Shown piece after piece: positions 54,238-63,672 of a stretch of DNA of 64,000 nt; the first letter of the stretch is position 1, and each line of letters begins with the position of its first letter. Both the position numbers and the translations under genes were made by a program. The DNA lies in NCBI RefSeq assembly GCF_000190595.1, contig NC_015167.1, positions 1,415,501-1,479,500 on the forward strand, read 5' to 3'. The notes under the pieces were generated by a model. The model saw nothing but the letters and a program-made list of their open reading frames with translations, made no database searches and was not told where the DNA came from. The stretch comes from Cellulophaga lytica DSM 7489 (lineage in GTDB: Bacteria; Bacteroidota; Bacteroidia; Flavobacteriales; Flavobacteriaceae).

Positions 54238-55878
54238 ATGAATATCAGACTATCAAAATCTGTTTTAAGCTTATCAGCTGTAGCCCTAATAATGGCTAGT
54301 TGTGGCTCTGCTCCTACCTTGGTTTCTACTCCTGTAGAAAACATAGATGCTTTGCCTTTAAAAGTATCAGAACTTACAGAGCAACAAAAACAAAACTGGG
54401 GTCATGCAGATCTTGCTACAGACACTATACCTGGAATGAGTGTAGATAAAGCCTACAAAGAACTTATTGGTAATAAAAAAGGAACCAAAGTTATTGTAGC
54501 AGTTATGGATTCTGGAATGGATTTAAACCACGAGGATCTTAAAAATGTTTTATGGACAAATAAAAAAGAAATTCCTGGTAATAACATTGATGATGATAAC
54601 AATGGTTTTATTGATGATGTTCATGGATATAACTTTTTAGGAGACTCTTATAATGAGCAATTAGAAAGCGCAAGAATTGTAAGGTTAGGTCTTGGTGATG
54701 CTGCATTACAAGCAAAAGCTAAGGCAGAAGTAGAAGCAGACTATGCTGAAGCTTTAGCTGGTAAACAAAGATATGAACAAATTTTACAAGCTGTAAAAAA
54801 TGCAGATGAAGCTGTTAAAAAAGAACTAGGTAAGGATAGCTATACTAAAAAAGATTTAGCTGGTATTACTGCTAAAGACGAAGCTATGCAACGTAACTTA
54901 GCAGTGTTAAACCAAATGTATTCTTTTAGTGCTTCTATTCCTGAAGCTATAAAAAGTATTACTGGTGGTATTACATACTTTACAGACCAAGTAAACTACA
55001 ACTTAAATAAAGATTTTAACGGAAGAAAACCAGTTGGAGACAATCCTTACGATATTACAGATACAAAATATGGTAATGGTAACCCAATGAACACTGTAGA
55101 TACAGAAAGTCACGGTACACACGTTGCTGGTATTATTGCTGCAGAGCGTAACAATGGTAAAGGTGCTAATGGTGTTGCTAATAATGTAGAGTTAATGAGC
55201 ATTAGAGCTGTACCAAATGGAGATGAGTATGATAAAGATATTGCCTTAGGTATACGTTATGCTGTAGATAACGGAGCTAAAGTTATAAACGCTAGTTTTG
55301 GCAAGGCATACTCTCCTAAAGCAGAATGGGTATATGAAGCTTTAAAATATGCTGCAGAAAATGATGTACTTTTTGTACACGCAGCTGGTAATGATGGTGC
55401 TAATTTAGACGATTATGAAAATCACCCTAACTACCCTAATGACCAAATTAAAAATGGTGCAGAATTTGCAGATAACGTAATAACAGTTGGTGCTTTAGCT
55501 AACAAATACGGATCTACAATGCTTGCAGATTTCTCTAACTACGGTAAAATAAATGTAGATGTTTTTGCACCAGGAGCAGAAATTTATTCTACTGTACCAG
55601 GTAGCAAGTATGAGTTTATGGGTGGTACATCTATGGCTTCACCTGGTGTTGCTGGTGTTGCTGCTGTAATTAGATCTCAGTATCCTAAATTAACTGCTGC
55701 ACAGGTTAAAAAAATAATTATGCAATCTGGTATTGCAACTAAAACTAAAGTGGTTATTGGTGGAGATCCATCAAACAACAATACATTAGCTAATATATCT
55801 ACATCGGGTAAAATGGTAAACTTATACAACGCACTTTTATTAGCTGAAAGCGTTTCTAAAGGAAAAGTAAAATTATAA
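54238..55878 (+). CDS. S8 family (subtilisin-like) serine protease lipoprotein
   Basis: A 546-residue protease with a lipoprotein signal (cysteine in IMASCGSAP). The catalytic triad is complete: Asp in AVMDSGMDLNHEDL (91), His in TESHGTHVAGIIA (about 297), Ser in GGTSMASPGVAG (about 465). The gap of about 200 residues between Asp and His contains an inserted alanine- and lysine-rich helical segment (about 140-230), longer than in a plain subtilisin. It acts at the cell surface or periplasm. It is followed after 2 bases by the M1 peptidase, so the two are one operon. Confidence 0.92.
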   Translation: MNIRLSKSVLSLSAVALIMASCGSAPTLVSTPVENIDALPLKVSELTEQQKQNWGHADLATDTIPGMSVDKAYKELIGNKKGTKVIVAVMDSGMDLNHEDLKNVLWTNKKEIPGNNIDDDNNGFIDDVHGYNFLGDSYNEQLESARIVRLGLGDAALQAKAKAEVEADYAEALAGKQRYEQILQAVKNADEAVKKELGKDSYTKKDLAGITAKDEAMQRNLAVLNQMYSFSASIPEAIKSITGGITYFTDQVNYNLNKDFNGRKPVGDNPYDITDTKYGNGNPMNTVDTESHGTHVAGIIAAERNNGKGANGVANNVELMSIRAVPNGDEYDKDIALGIRYAVDNGAKVINASFGKAYSPKAEWVYEALKYAAENDVLFVHAAGNDGANLDDYENHPNYPNDQIKNGAEFADNVITVGALANKYGSTMLADFSNYGKINVDVFAPGAEIYSTVPGSKYEFMGGTSMASPGVAGVAAVIRSQYPKLTAAQVKKIIMQSGIATKTKVVIGGDPSNNNTLANISTSGKMVNLYNALLLAESVSKGKVKL

Positions 55879-55880
55879 TT

Positions 55881-57740
55881 ATGAAAAAATTATTAATAGC
55901 AGGGATAGCAGTGTTTACAACATTGCTTTCTCCTTTATCTGCACAAAATAGTCCGTATTGGCAACAACACGTTGATTATTCTATGGAGATAGATATGAAT
56001 GTTGAAAACTACCAGTATGATGGAACACAAAAATTGGTATACACAAACAACTCACCAGATGAGCTAACACGTGTGTATTACCATTTGTATTTTAACGCTT
56101 TTCAGCCAGGTAGTGAAATGGATGCCCGTTTACATAGCATTTCAGATCCTGATGGAAGAATGACGGATAAAGATAAAAATAGCAGAATTGCTACTTTAAA
56201 AGAAGATGAAATTGGCTTTATTAAGGTTTCTTCATTAAAACAAGATGGTGTTCCTGTAAAATACAGTGTAGAAGGTACTGTTTTAGTAGTAGAATTGGCT
56301 AAGCCAATTGCTGCTGGTGCTAAAACAACTTTTGATATGGTTTTTAAAGGCCAGGTTCCTGTGCAAATACGTAGATCTGGTCGTAATAGCAAAGACGGTG
56401 TGTCTTTATCTATGACGCAGTGGTACCCAAAATTAGCTGAGTATGATTTTGAAGGTTGGCACGCAGACCCATACATTGCCAGAGAATTTCATGGTGTTTG
56501 GGGAGATTTTGATGTAAAACTTACAATAGATAAGGATTACGTTGTTGGTGGTACAGGTTATTTACAAAATGCTAATGAAATAGGACACGGTTATGAGGCT
56601 CCTGGAACTAAGGTTAAAAAGCAACGTGGTAAAAAATTAACATGGCATTTTAAAGCACCTATGGTACATGATTTTATGTGGGCAGCAGATCCAGATTATA
56701 TTCATGATACGCTACAAGTAGAAAACGGACCATTATTACACTTTTTATACCAAGGTGATGATGCTGAAATTAAGGCAAACTGGGAAAAAGTACAACCTAA
56801 AGCTGCAGAAATGATGCAGTTTTTTAGCAAAAATATTGGTAAATACCCATACAAACAATACTCTATTATACAAGGTGGAGATGGTGGTATGGAGTATGCT
56901 ATGAGTACATTAATTGCTGGTGGTAAAAAATTCGGTAGCCTTGCAGGTACAACTGCTCATGAAATGGCACACTCTTGGTTTCAGCACGTATTAGCAACTA
57001 ATGAAGCTAAACACGAGTGGATGGATGAAGGATTTACAACATTTATTTCTTCATTGTGTATGAATGAGGTAATGGATCAGAAAAAAGATAACCCTTTTGA
57101 AAGATCTTATGGAAGTTATTACTACCTAGTAAAATCTGGAAAAGAGCAACCACAAACTACACACGCAGACCGTTACCATGAAAATATGCCTTATAGTATT
57201 GCTGCTTACAGTAAAGGATCTGTATTTTTATCACAATTAGGCTATATTATTGGTCAAGAAAACTTAATGAAAACAGTACGTAAATACTATGAAGATTTTA
57301 AGTTTAAGCACCCAACACCTAATGATATTAAAAGAACAGCAGAAAAGGTATCTGGTATGGAGCTAGACTGGTATTTAACAGACTGGACACAAACAACTAA
57401 TACAATAGATTATGGTATTAAAGAAATTACAGAATCTAATAACAGCTCTACAGTAGCTTTAGAAAGAATTGGTTTAATGCCAATGCCTTTAGATATTTTA
57501 GTTGTTTATGCAGATGGTACTAAAGAAACATTTTATGCTCCTTTGCGTATGATGCGTGGTGAAAAAGAAAACCCATATACAGATTTAAAAAGAACTGTAT
57601 TACCAGATTGGCCTTGGGCAAACTCTAACTACAGCTTTACTATTAACAAACCAAAAGCAAGTATTAAAGCAATTGTTATAGACCCATCTAACCTTATGGC
57701 AGATATAAATAAAGAAAATAACGTTTATCAGGCAGAGTAA
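55881..57740 (+). CDS. M1 family metallopeptidase
   Basis: A 619-residue gluzincin aminopeptidase-like enzyme with a signal peptide (1-21). The zinc site is complete: HEMAHSWFQH (HExxH, about 360) followed by the glutamate in HEWMDEGFTTF. The exopeptidase motif appears as GGDGGMEYAMSTL (about 333) in place of GAMEN. It likely trims peptides in the periplasm or outside, together with the S8 protease 2 bases upstream. A strong terminator follows. Confidence 0.92.
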   Translation: MKKLLIAGIAVFTTLLSPLSAQNSPYWQQHVDYSMEIDMNVENYQYDGTQKLVYTNNSPDELTRVYYHLYFNAFQPGSEMDARLHSISDPDGRMTDKDKNSRIATLKEDEIGFIKVSSLKQDGVPVKYSVEGTVLVVELAKPIAAGAKTTFDMVFKGQVPVQIRRSGRNSKDGVSLSMTQWYPKLAEYDFEGWHADPYIAREFHGVWGDFDVKLTIDKDYVVGGTGYLQNANEIGHGYEAPGTKVKKQRGKKLTWHFKAPMVHDFMWAADPDYIHDTLQVENGPLLHFLYQGDDAEIKANWEKVQPKAAEMMQFFSKNIGKYPYKQYSIIQGGDGGMEYAMSTLIAGGKKFGSLAGTTAHEMAHSWFQHVLATNEAKHEWMDEGFTTFISSLCMNEVMDQKKDNPFERSYGSYYYLVKSGKEQPQTTHADRYHENMPYSIAAYSKGSVFLSQLGYIIGQENLMKTVRKYYEDFKFKHPTPNDIKRTAEKVSGMELDWYLTDWTQTTNTIDYGIKEITESNNSSTVALERIGLMPMPLDILVVYADGTKETFYAPLRMMRGEKENPYTDLKRTVLPDWPWANSNYSFTINKPKASIKAIVIDPSNLMADINKENNVYQAE

Positions 57741-57762
57741 AATCTTCCTTTTAACTACCAAT

Positions 57763-57799
57763 AAAAATCCGTTTAGAGCTTTGCTTTAAACGGATTTTT
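57763..57799 (+). terminator. terminator after the M1 peptidase
   Basis: AAAAATCCGTTTA (57763-57775) pairs perfectly with TAAACGGATTTTT (57787-57799); the inner bases extend the stem around a short T loop. A T-rich tail follows on the plus strand. Confidence 0.85.
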
Positions 57800-57855
57800 A
57801 TTTTCTAACCTAACTATTAATAAACCAATAAGACTTATAAATAATAACTTTATAA

Positions 57856-57863
57856 TACCTTTG
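57856..57863 (+). promoter_or_regulatory. -7 promoter box of rnpA
   Basis: TACCTTTG, a perfect TAnnTTTG, 70 bases upstream of the rnpA ATG, just after the M1 peptidase terminator. Confidence 0.5.
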
Positions 57864-57933
57864 CTCTTTAGTAAAGATGTGCAGTTGCGTTAAACACTCA
57901 TTTTTATCAAACTAAATAATTAATACATTTTTA

Positions 57934-58344
57934 ATGTCTACCCAAAAACAACAAAATACTCCTAATTTTAAATTTCCTACCAAGGAAAAATTAAAAAGCA
58001 GAAAGTTAATAGGAGAATTGTTTGCAGACGGCAAAAGTGTATCTAGCTACCCAGTAAAACTAATATACTTGCCTTGCAGCTTACAAAATACACCCTTAAA
58101 AGTAGGTGTTTCTGTACCTAAACGTAATTTTAAAAGTGCTGTAGACCGTAATAGAATTAAAAGATTATTACGAGAAGGTTACAGACTTAACAAACACGTA
58201 ATTTTTAACAACATAGATAAAGATTTTGCGTTACTATTTTTATACCTTGGTAAAAAGATGCCAGATTACGCTGAAATAGAGAAATCTGTTGCAGAGGTGC
58301 TTGCCAAATTTTATAAGAAAGTAAACAATGAAGAACGTATTTAA
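57934..58344 (+). CDS. rnpA: ribonuclease P protein component
   Basis: A 136-residue basic protein, the protein subunit of RNase P that matures tRNA 5' ends. The RNR-type signature is present: VSVPKRNFKSAVDRNRIKRL (about 68-87), then RLLREGYRLNKH. The N-terminal FPTKEKLKSRKLIGELFADGK is typical. Its end overlaps the start of the S41 protease by 17 bases. In many Bacteroidota rnpA lies apart from rpmH, as here. Confidence 0.95.
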   Translation: MSTQKQQNTPNFKFPTKEKLKSRKLIGELFADGKSVSSYPVKLIYLPCSLQNTPLKVGVSVPKRNFKSAVDRNRIKRLLREGYRLNKHVIFNNIDKDFALLFLYLGKKMPDYAEIEKSVAEVLAKFYKKVNNEERI

Positions 58345-59956
58345 AAAAAGAATAATAATTCCGGTTTTTGCCGTTTTTATTTTAATAGGAGCCAGCGGTT
58401 TTAAAGGCGATTTTTTTGAAATAGCAAAACAAATTGAAATTTTTACTACGCTCTTTAAAGAGTTAAATATGAATTATGTGGATGAAACCAATCCTGCAGA
58501 ATTAATGGATAATGCCATTAAAAATATGCTAAATGGTTTAGATCCTTATACTCGTTTTTTAAATGAACAAGATGTAGAAGCTTACCGTATTAATAATGCT
58601 GGTAAATACTCTGGTATTGGTGCTACCGTACGTACTTACAAAGATAAAATGCTAATTATAGAAGCCTATAAAGACCTACCTGCAGATAAGGCTGGTTTAA
58701 AGGCTGGTGACGAGATTATTAAAATTGGCGATACAGATGTTGCAACTTTTAAAGATGATGCAACAGAGCTTCTTAAAGGTGCTAGTAACACCGGTGTTAG
58801 TGTTGTTTATAAAAGACAAGGTAAAACAAACACTACAACTATTAACAGAGAAGATATAGAAGTAGATGCTGTGCCATTTTACAAAATGGTAGATGAAACT
58901 ACGGGTTACATTGTTTTAACTAAATTTAACCAAAAGGCATCTTCACAAACAAAAGAAGCTTTAGTAAACCTAAAAAATGAAGGTGCTAAAAAAATTATAC
59001 TAGATTTAAGAGGAAATCCAGGTGGTTTATTGTCTGAAGCTATAAATGTTACCAATTTATTTGTTCCTAGAGGAGAACTTATTGTAACCACAAAATCTAA
59101 GGTTAAAAAGTTTAATAAAACATACAAAACTAGAAATGCTCCGGTAGATACAGAAATACCTTTGGTAGTACTTGTAAATGGTTCTAGCGCATCTGCTAGT
59201 GAAATTGTTTCGGGTAGTTTACAAGATTTAGACAGGGCTGTAATTGTTGGCGCTCGTAGTTTTGGTAAAGGTTTGGTACAAAGGCCTCTTAAGCTTACGT
59301 ATGGTACGCAATTAAAAGTTACCATTTCTAGATACTATACTCCTAGCGGAAGATGTATACAATCATTAGATTATTGGCATAGAGATGAAAACGGTAAAGC
59401 CGTAAAAAATACTAAGTTTAATGAGTTTAAAACCAAAAACGGACGTAAAGTACAAGATGGTGGTGGTGTTTTACCAGAAATACAAATTGCTGCTGCTAAA
59501 ACAAACTCTTTAACAAAAGCACTTATTGTTAACAATGTTATTTTTGATTTTGCTACAAACTACTACTACAATAATAAAGTAAATAGTATTGCAGATTTTA
59601 ATTTAACTGATGCAGATTTTGCAGATTTTAAAGAGCACGTAAACGCCTCTAATTTTTCATTTGAAACCGATACAGAAAAAGCATTAACGGCTGCTATAAA
59701 TAGTAATGACAACGCCATTTTTGGTGAAGAAATTCAGGATAAATATAAAAGTCTTTTAGTAGATATCAATAAAAATAAAATTAAAGCTTTAGATAAGTAC
59801 AAAGCACAAATTGTAAAAAATATTGAAGACGAAATTGTAAAACGTTATTTTTACAGAGATGGTTTGTATGAGTATTACTTATCTCATGACGATGCTATTT
59901 TAACAGCAACAGAATTGCTTAATAACGCTACTAAATACAATGATTATTTAAAGTAG
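58328..59956 (+). CDS. S41 family carboxyl-terminal processing protease
   Basis: A 542-residue periplasmic protease (signal or anchor about 8-25). It contains a PDZ domain (about 90-165, with YSGIGATVRTYKD and DLPADKAGLKAGDEIIKIG) and the S41 core (about 170-345). Catalytic Ser lies in LVNGSSASASEIVSG (about 285) and Lys in GARSFGKGLVQ (about 315). A C-terminal domain of about 150 residues follows. It overlaps rnpA by 17 bases, so the two genes are coupled, a recurring flavobacterial order. Confidence 0.93.
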   Translation: MKNVFKKRIIIPVFAVFILIGASGFKGDFFEIAKQIEIFTTLFKELNMNYVDETNPAELMDNAIKNMLNGLDPYTRFLNEQDVEAYRINNAGKYSGIGATVRTYKDKMLIIEAYKDLPADKAGLKAGDEIIKIGDTDVATFKDDATELLKGASNTGVSVVYKRQGKTNTTTINREDIEVDAVPFYKMVDETTGYIVLTKFNQKASSQTKEALVNLKNEGAKKIILDLRGNPGGLLSEAINVTNLFVPRGELIVTTKSKVKKFNKTYKTRNAPVDTEIPLVVLVNGSSASASEIVSGSLQDLDRAVIVGARSFGKGLVQRPLKLTYGTQLKVTISRYYTPSGRCIQSLDYWHRDENGKAVKNTKFNEFKTKNGRKVQDGGGVLPEIQIAAAKTNSLTKALIVNNVIFDFATNYYYNNKVNSIADFNLTDADFADFKEHVNASNFSFETDTEKALTAAINSNDNAIFGEEIQDKYKSLLVDINKNKIKALDKYKAQIVKNIEDEIVKRYFYRDGLYEYYLSHDDAILTATELLNNATKYNDYLK

Positions 59957-59968
59957 AATAAAACAATA

Positions 59969-60451
59969 ATGAATAAGTTATCATTTGAAATAAATAACTC
60001 ATTACAATTTTATAAAAAATTAGAAGAAGATTATAGTGATTATATTAAAAATAATCTTTCCTCAAGATTAGCAATAAATTGTGCATTAACATCTTGGCAT
60101 CTATCAGATTGGATTTATAATGAATATAAGTTTGATAAAGAATTTCAAAATATTTTTGAGTTTCAAAAGTCATTAAAAGAAATGTGTGGAGAATTACAAG
60201 TAATGCACGATATTTCAAATGGAACTAAACATTTCTTCTTAAATAAACATAAACCAAAGGTAGAAAATACAGAAAAACATATAGGACCTTTTGACAGTAC
60301 ATTTGGTCTTACTTTTGATAAAACATACTTAAAAGTAGAAATGAAAAATGGCGAAATATTATCTTTTGAAACTATATTAAAAAAAGTTTTACTTTTTTGG
60401 AAAGATTATCTAGCAAACCTATCTAAAATTGACAAAAAATCTACTAATTAA
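59969..60451 (+). CDS. hypothetical, possibly HEPN-like helical protein
   Basis: A 160-residue soluble protein with no signal peptide. The first 95 residues are predicted helical by composition, with LAINCALTSWHLSDWIY (about 34-50) and MHDISNGTKHFFL (about 78-90). This pattern recalls a family of small HEPN-like proteins seen sporadically in bacteria, but I cannot confirm it. It lies 12 bases after the S41 protease and 2 bases before the DUF4442 gene, so it is embedded in that operon. A toxin, nuclease or defence role would be speculation. Confidence 0.6.
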   Translation: MNKLSFEINNSLQFYKKLEEDYSDYIKNNLSSRLAINCALTSWHLSDWIYNEYKFDKEFQNIFEFQKSLKEMCGELQVMHDISNGTKHFFLNKHKPKVENTEKHIGPFDSTFGLTFDKTYLKVEMKNGEILSFETILKKVLLFWKDYLANLSKIDKKSTN

Positions 60452-60453
60452 CT

Positions 60454-60987
60454 ATGTCCATTTACCAAAAAATGGCCAGTATTGGTCAAAAACTATTTTC
60501 TAAACACATTTTGTTTAAATACGGATTTAATTATTCGCCTATGTACAAAAGAAGTACTGGTAAAATAATTGAAATTACTAAAGATTTGCTACACGTTAAA
60601 GTGAAAATTCCTATTAGTTGGAAAAACAGAAATTATGTAAATTCTATTTTTGGTGGTAGTTTGTTTTCTGCTGTAGACCCAATACCTATGATACAGTTGT
60701 TGTATTTAATTGGGGATGATTATGTGGTTTGGGATAAAGCTGCAGATATACGATTTAAAAAGCCTGCCAAACAAAATGTTTATGCAGATTTTAGATATAC
60801 TGAAGAAGAACTACAAGATATTAAAAACCGCATTGACACAGAAAACGAAATTGAGGTTAAAAAAACTACCGAAATAAAAAGCGAAGATGGTACTACTACC
60901 TTTTGCGTGGTACATAAAACCATTTATGTAGCCAACAAAGAGTTTTACAAGCAAAAAATGAAAAATAGAAAGAAACAAAAGGCGTAA
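60454..60987 (+). CDS. DUF4442 hotdog-fold thioesterase-like protein
   Basis: A 177-residue DUF4442 protein, a hotdog-fold group related to acyl-CoA thioesterases. Conserved features are VKIPISWKNRNYVNSIFGGS (about 48-67), SAVDPIPMIQLLYLIG and VWDKAADIRFKKP. No acidic catalytic residue of classic thioesterases can be assigned. Last gene of the plus-strand run from rnpA; a bidirectional terminator follows 23 bases after its stop. Confidence 0.85.
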   Translation: MSIYQKMASIGQKLFSKHILFKYGFNYSPMYKRSTGKIIEITKDLLHVKVKIPISWKNRNYVNSIFGGSLFSAVDPIPMIQLLYLIGDDYVVWDKAADIRFKKPAKQNVYADFRYTEEELQDIKNRIDTENEIEVKKTTEIKSEDGTTTFCVVHKTIYVANKEFYKQKMKNRKKQKA

Positions 60988-61010
60988 CATTTGTTTATAT
61001 AAATAAAAAA

Positions 61011-61040
61011 GAGACCTAAAATATAGTTATTTTAGGTCTC
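61011..61040. terminator. bidirectional terminator, DUF4442 / NlpC-P60
   Basis: GAGACCTAAAATA (61011-61023) pairs perfectly with TATTTTAGGTCTC (61028-61040) around TAGT, with T-runs on both outward sides. It serves the two convergent genes. Confidence 0.9.
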
Positions 61041-61064
61041 TTTTTTTGGTGTATTCTACACACT

Positions 61065-62270
61065 TTACTCTATAAAAAGTGCTGCATTTTTAAGTTCTAA
61101 AATGGCTTCTGTATTTTGGTGTAACATGCGGTTACTTTGTAAATATCTGTTTAAATTAAACTCATCAAAATTAGTAGCGTTTTTATCTATACTACTAATA
61201 TGTACACGGCCAGAAGAATGTATAAATTGGTTGTTACCAATCCACATACCAACATGTACTACTCTTTGTTTGGTAGAATCTGTTGCTGGTCTTCCAAAAA
61301 ACAATAAATCACCAACTGCTAGCTTACTAAAATCTTTATCTTTATCTACTACTGTACCTGCGTTTACTTGTTGTGATGCATCTCTTGGTAACACCATACC
61401 ATTTAAAAAGTATATTGTTTTGGTAAAACCGCTACAATCTACTCCTTTACTAGATGTGCCTCCCCATAAATACGGCAAACCCATTAATTGTTTAGATGTT
61501 GCTACTAAAGATTCTTGTGTTGGGTTTAATGCTCCCAACCAACTATTATACGTTTGTGCTTCATCTTTTTTAACAAAAGCAATTCTACCATCTGGGTATT
61601 TTACTTGGTAAAATAGACCTTTATCAGCAACCAATTCTAAAATACTACCAGCTACTAAATCTGAAACAGTTTCTTGACCTGTTGTTGATGCGTAAGAAAA
61701 GCCTGTAATATTAGTGTATATTATTTTTTCAGTTGCTTTCCAGGTTTTAAAATCATCATTTTTTAAAATTTCTATACCACCTTTATCTACCCAAGCCAAA
61801 TAATTGTCTGGTGTTTGTATAAGATACCAATCGCCATCATTTTTATACACTTTTACTGGTGTACCTAAAATTGCTTGTGTGGCAAGTTCTTGTGAGTGTC
61901 CTGCTTTACTTCTTAAATTGGCAACAGAAATTTTTACAATAGCCCAATTGCTATTTTTAAATTCTGCTGTTGGTAGTAACTGTATACTGTCTATATATTC
62001 AATTTTAGCCTCATTTAGCTTTGTTTTAAGCTCGTTTACAGCTTTTGGTAGGTTGGTTTCACCTGTTAGTACATATTGTTTGTCTGCAGCTTTAGAATCA
62101 ATATTAAAAAGAGCTACACGCTTATCTGGTGCATACTCTTGTTTTACTTGGTTTACATATTCTAAAACAGGATTTTCTGCTTCTGTAACTACTTCATTTT
62201 TACAACTACCTAAAACCATTAATAATATAAGGGCTATAAATGGTATTTTAGAATTGATTTTCTTCATCAT
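61065..62270 (-). CDS. NlpC/P60 peptidoglycan hydrolase lipoprotein with SH3 domains
   Basis: A 401-residue lipoprotein (cysteine in MVLGSCKNE). Two bacterial SH3-like domains (about 110-170 and 185-245) precede a C-terminal NlpC/P60 cysteine peptidase domain (about 260-385). The catalytic Cys is in SKGVDCSGF, the first His in RVVHVGMWIG and the last in FIHSSGRVH. It probably cleaves the gamma-D-Glu-diaminopimelate bond in peptidoglycan, acting at the outer membrane inner face. It starts MMKK, so either Met could be used. A terminator follows it. Confidence 0.92.
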   Translation of the reverse strand: MMKKINSKIPFIALILLMVLGSCKNEVVTEAENPVLEYVNQVKQEYAPDKRVALFNIDSKAADKQYVLTGETNLPKAVNELKTKLNEAKIEYIDSIQLLPTAEFKNSNWAIVKISVANLRSKAGHSQELATQAILGTPVKVYKNDGDWYLIQTPDNYLAWVDKGGIEILKNDDFKTWKATEKIIYTNITGFSYASTTGQETVSDLVAGSILELVADKGLFYQVKYPDGRIAFVKKDEAQTYNSWLGALNPTQESLVATSKQLMGLPYLWGGTSSKGVDCSGFTKTIYFLNGMVLPRDASQQVNAGTVVDKDKDFSKLAVGDLLFFGRPATDSTKQRVVHVGMWIGNNQFIHSSGRVHISSIDKNATNFDEFNLNRYLQSNRMLHQNTEAILELKNAALFIE

Positions 62271-62408
62271 TATAAACGTATTTATTTGGATGAGTGAAAT
62301 TATGAAAATTTTATTTTAATGTAGACAAAATGAACATTGTAATGTTAATAACTACGTTAAAGTACTGTTAATCAGTATATAAATTAGGAAATTAAAGTTT
62401 ATTTTATT

Positions 62409-62795
62409 ATGTTGATAACTATGATAGAGACAGATAAAATTGAAAATACAGCGTTTATAAAAAAATCAATTGGCTATTTAGAATCTAGAGGGTTTACTAA
62501 TATTAAGGCTGATGTAACTGATTGTGAAATTCCTAAGTCATACATTAGAAAAAGTACTGGCGATAAGGTAACACCAGATATTGTTGCTATGAAAAATGGA
62601 AGAAAGTATTTTTTTGAAATAAGTTTAAAGTCTGATAAACCTAAACTTTTAAAATCTAAATGGCTGTTTTTAGACACTTTAAGTAGAATGAATTCTAACA
62701 GATTTAGAATTATTACCACTAAGGGACATTTTAAATTTACAGATACAATGTTAGAAGATATAAACCTTACCAATAAAACACCTATAAAAATTTAG
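62409..62795 (+). CDS. hypothetical protein with a PD-(D/E)xK-like motif
   Basis: A 128-residue soluble protein. The segment VTPDIVAMKNGRKYFFEISL (about 56-75) resembles a restriction-endonuclease-fold core: Pro-Asp, then a strand ending Glu-Ile-Ser-Leu-Lys rather than the usual ExK. Pro-Asp and Glu are kept, but the ExK lysine is shifted by one or two residues, so activity is doubtful. A second ATG at 62421 is an alternative start. Its stop overlaps that of the convergent acetyltransferase gene by 4 bases. No operon partner. Confidence 0.6.
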   Translation: MLITMIETDKIENTAFIKKSIGYLESRGFTNIKADVTDCEIPKSYIRKSTGDKVTPDIVAMKNGRKYFFEISLKSDKPKLLKSKWLFLDTLSRMNSNRFRIITTKGHFKFTDTMLEDINLTNKTPIKI

Positions 62796-63232
62796 TGTTT
62801 GTACATTACCATATGTGGTATACCATCTTCCAAATATTCTTCACCATCTTCTTTAAAGCCTAAATTGTTATAGAATTTTAAAAGATATTTTTGAGCAGAT
62901 ATTTTTATGGTAGTTTGTTGTAAATGTTCTTTTACAGCAGCTATAGATGCTTCCATAATACTATAACCGTATTTATGTTGCCTTTCAGATTTTTTAACTA
63001 CTACCCTACCAATACTAGCCTCTTTAAAATAATCTCCTGGTTTAAAAATACGTGTATAAGCTACTAATTTATCATTTTTAAAGCCTAAAACGTGTAGAGC
63101 ATTAAAATCTTTACCATCTATATCTTGGTAAACGCAATTTTGTTCTACAACAAAAATCTCTGATCTAAGTTGTAGAACTGCGTATAAGTCTTTTGTAGTA
63201 AGCTCATTAAAGCTTTTAACACATACAATCAT
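62792..63232 (-). CDS. ElaA-type GNAT N-acetyltransferase
   Basis: A 146-residue GNAT-family acetyltransferase closest in pattern to ElaA: LYAVLQLRSEIFVVEQNCVY at the N-terminus, HVLGFKNDKLVAYTRIF, and the acetyl-CoA-binding strand ASIGRVVVKKSERQHKYG. The C-terminal FYNNLGFKEDGEEYLEDGIP completes the fold. Substrate unknown. It starts 8 bases after the rpiB stop on the same strand, so it is probably co-transcribed with rpiB. It is convergent with the hypothetical gene at 62409. Confidence 0.9.
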   Translation of the reverse strand: MIVCVKSFNELTTKDLYAVLQLRSEIFVVEQNCVYQDIDGKDFNALHVLGFKNDKLVAYTRIFKPGDYFKEASIGRVVVKKSERQHKYGYSIMEASIAAVKEHLQQTTIKISAQKYLLKFYNNLGFKEDGEEYLEDGIPHMVMYKH

Positions 63233-63240
63233 TTATTGTA

Positions 63241-63672
63241 TTATTTGCAAGCTATTTTTTCTACTCTGTTTTGATGTCTTCCACCAGCAAATTCTGTATC
63301 TAAAAACGTATTTACCATTTCTAATGCTTGTGGTAAAGAAACAAAACGTGCAGGTATACTTAATATATTAGCATTGTTATGCTCACGTGTTAAAGAAACA
63401 ATTTCTTTAGTCCAGCATAAACCAGCTCTAACATTTTGGTATTTATTGGCTGTCATAGACACACCATTACCACTACCACATATAAGGATACCAAAATCTA
63501 CTTTTTTTGTATCTACATCTGCTGCAACTGGGTGCACAAAATCTGGGTAGTCTACACTATCATTACTATCTGTACCGTAGTTAGTTACTTCTATACCTTT
63601 AGATTTTAAAAGTTCTAATACCGCAAATTTATACTCTGTACCGGCGTGGTCATTACCTATAGCTATATGCAT
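63241..63672 (-). CDS. rpiB: ribose-5-phosphate isomerase B
   Basis: A 143-residue RpiB that interconverts ribose-5-phosphate and ribulose-5-phosphate. Family motifs are intact: HIAIGNDHAGTEYK at the start, YGTDSNDSVDYPDF, the catalytic Cys in LICGSGNGVSMTANK (about 70), and LTREHNNANILSIPARFV. It starts a short operon with the acetyltransferase. A perfect TACTTTTG -7 box lies 27 bases upstream. Confidence 0.95.
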   Translation of the reverse strand: MHIAIGNDHAGTEYKFAVLELLKSKGIEVTNYGTDSNDSVDYPDFVHPVAADVDTKKVDFGILICGSGNGVSMTANKYQNVRAGLCWTKEIVSLTREHNNANILSIPARFVSLPQALEMVNTFLDTEFAGGRHQNRVEKIACK

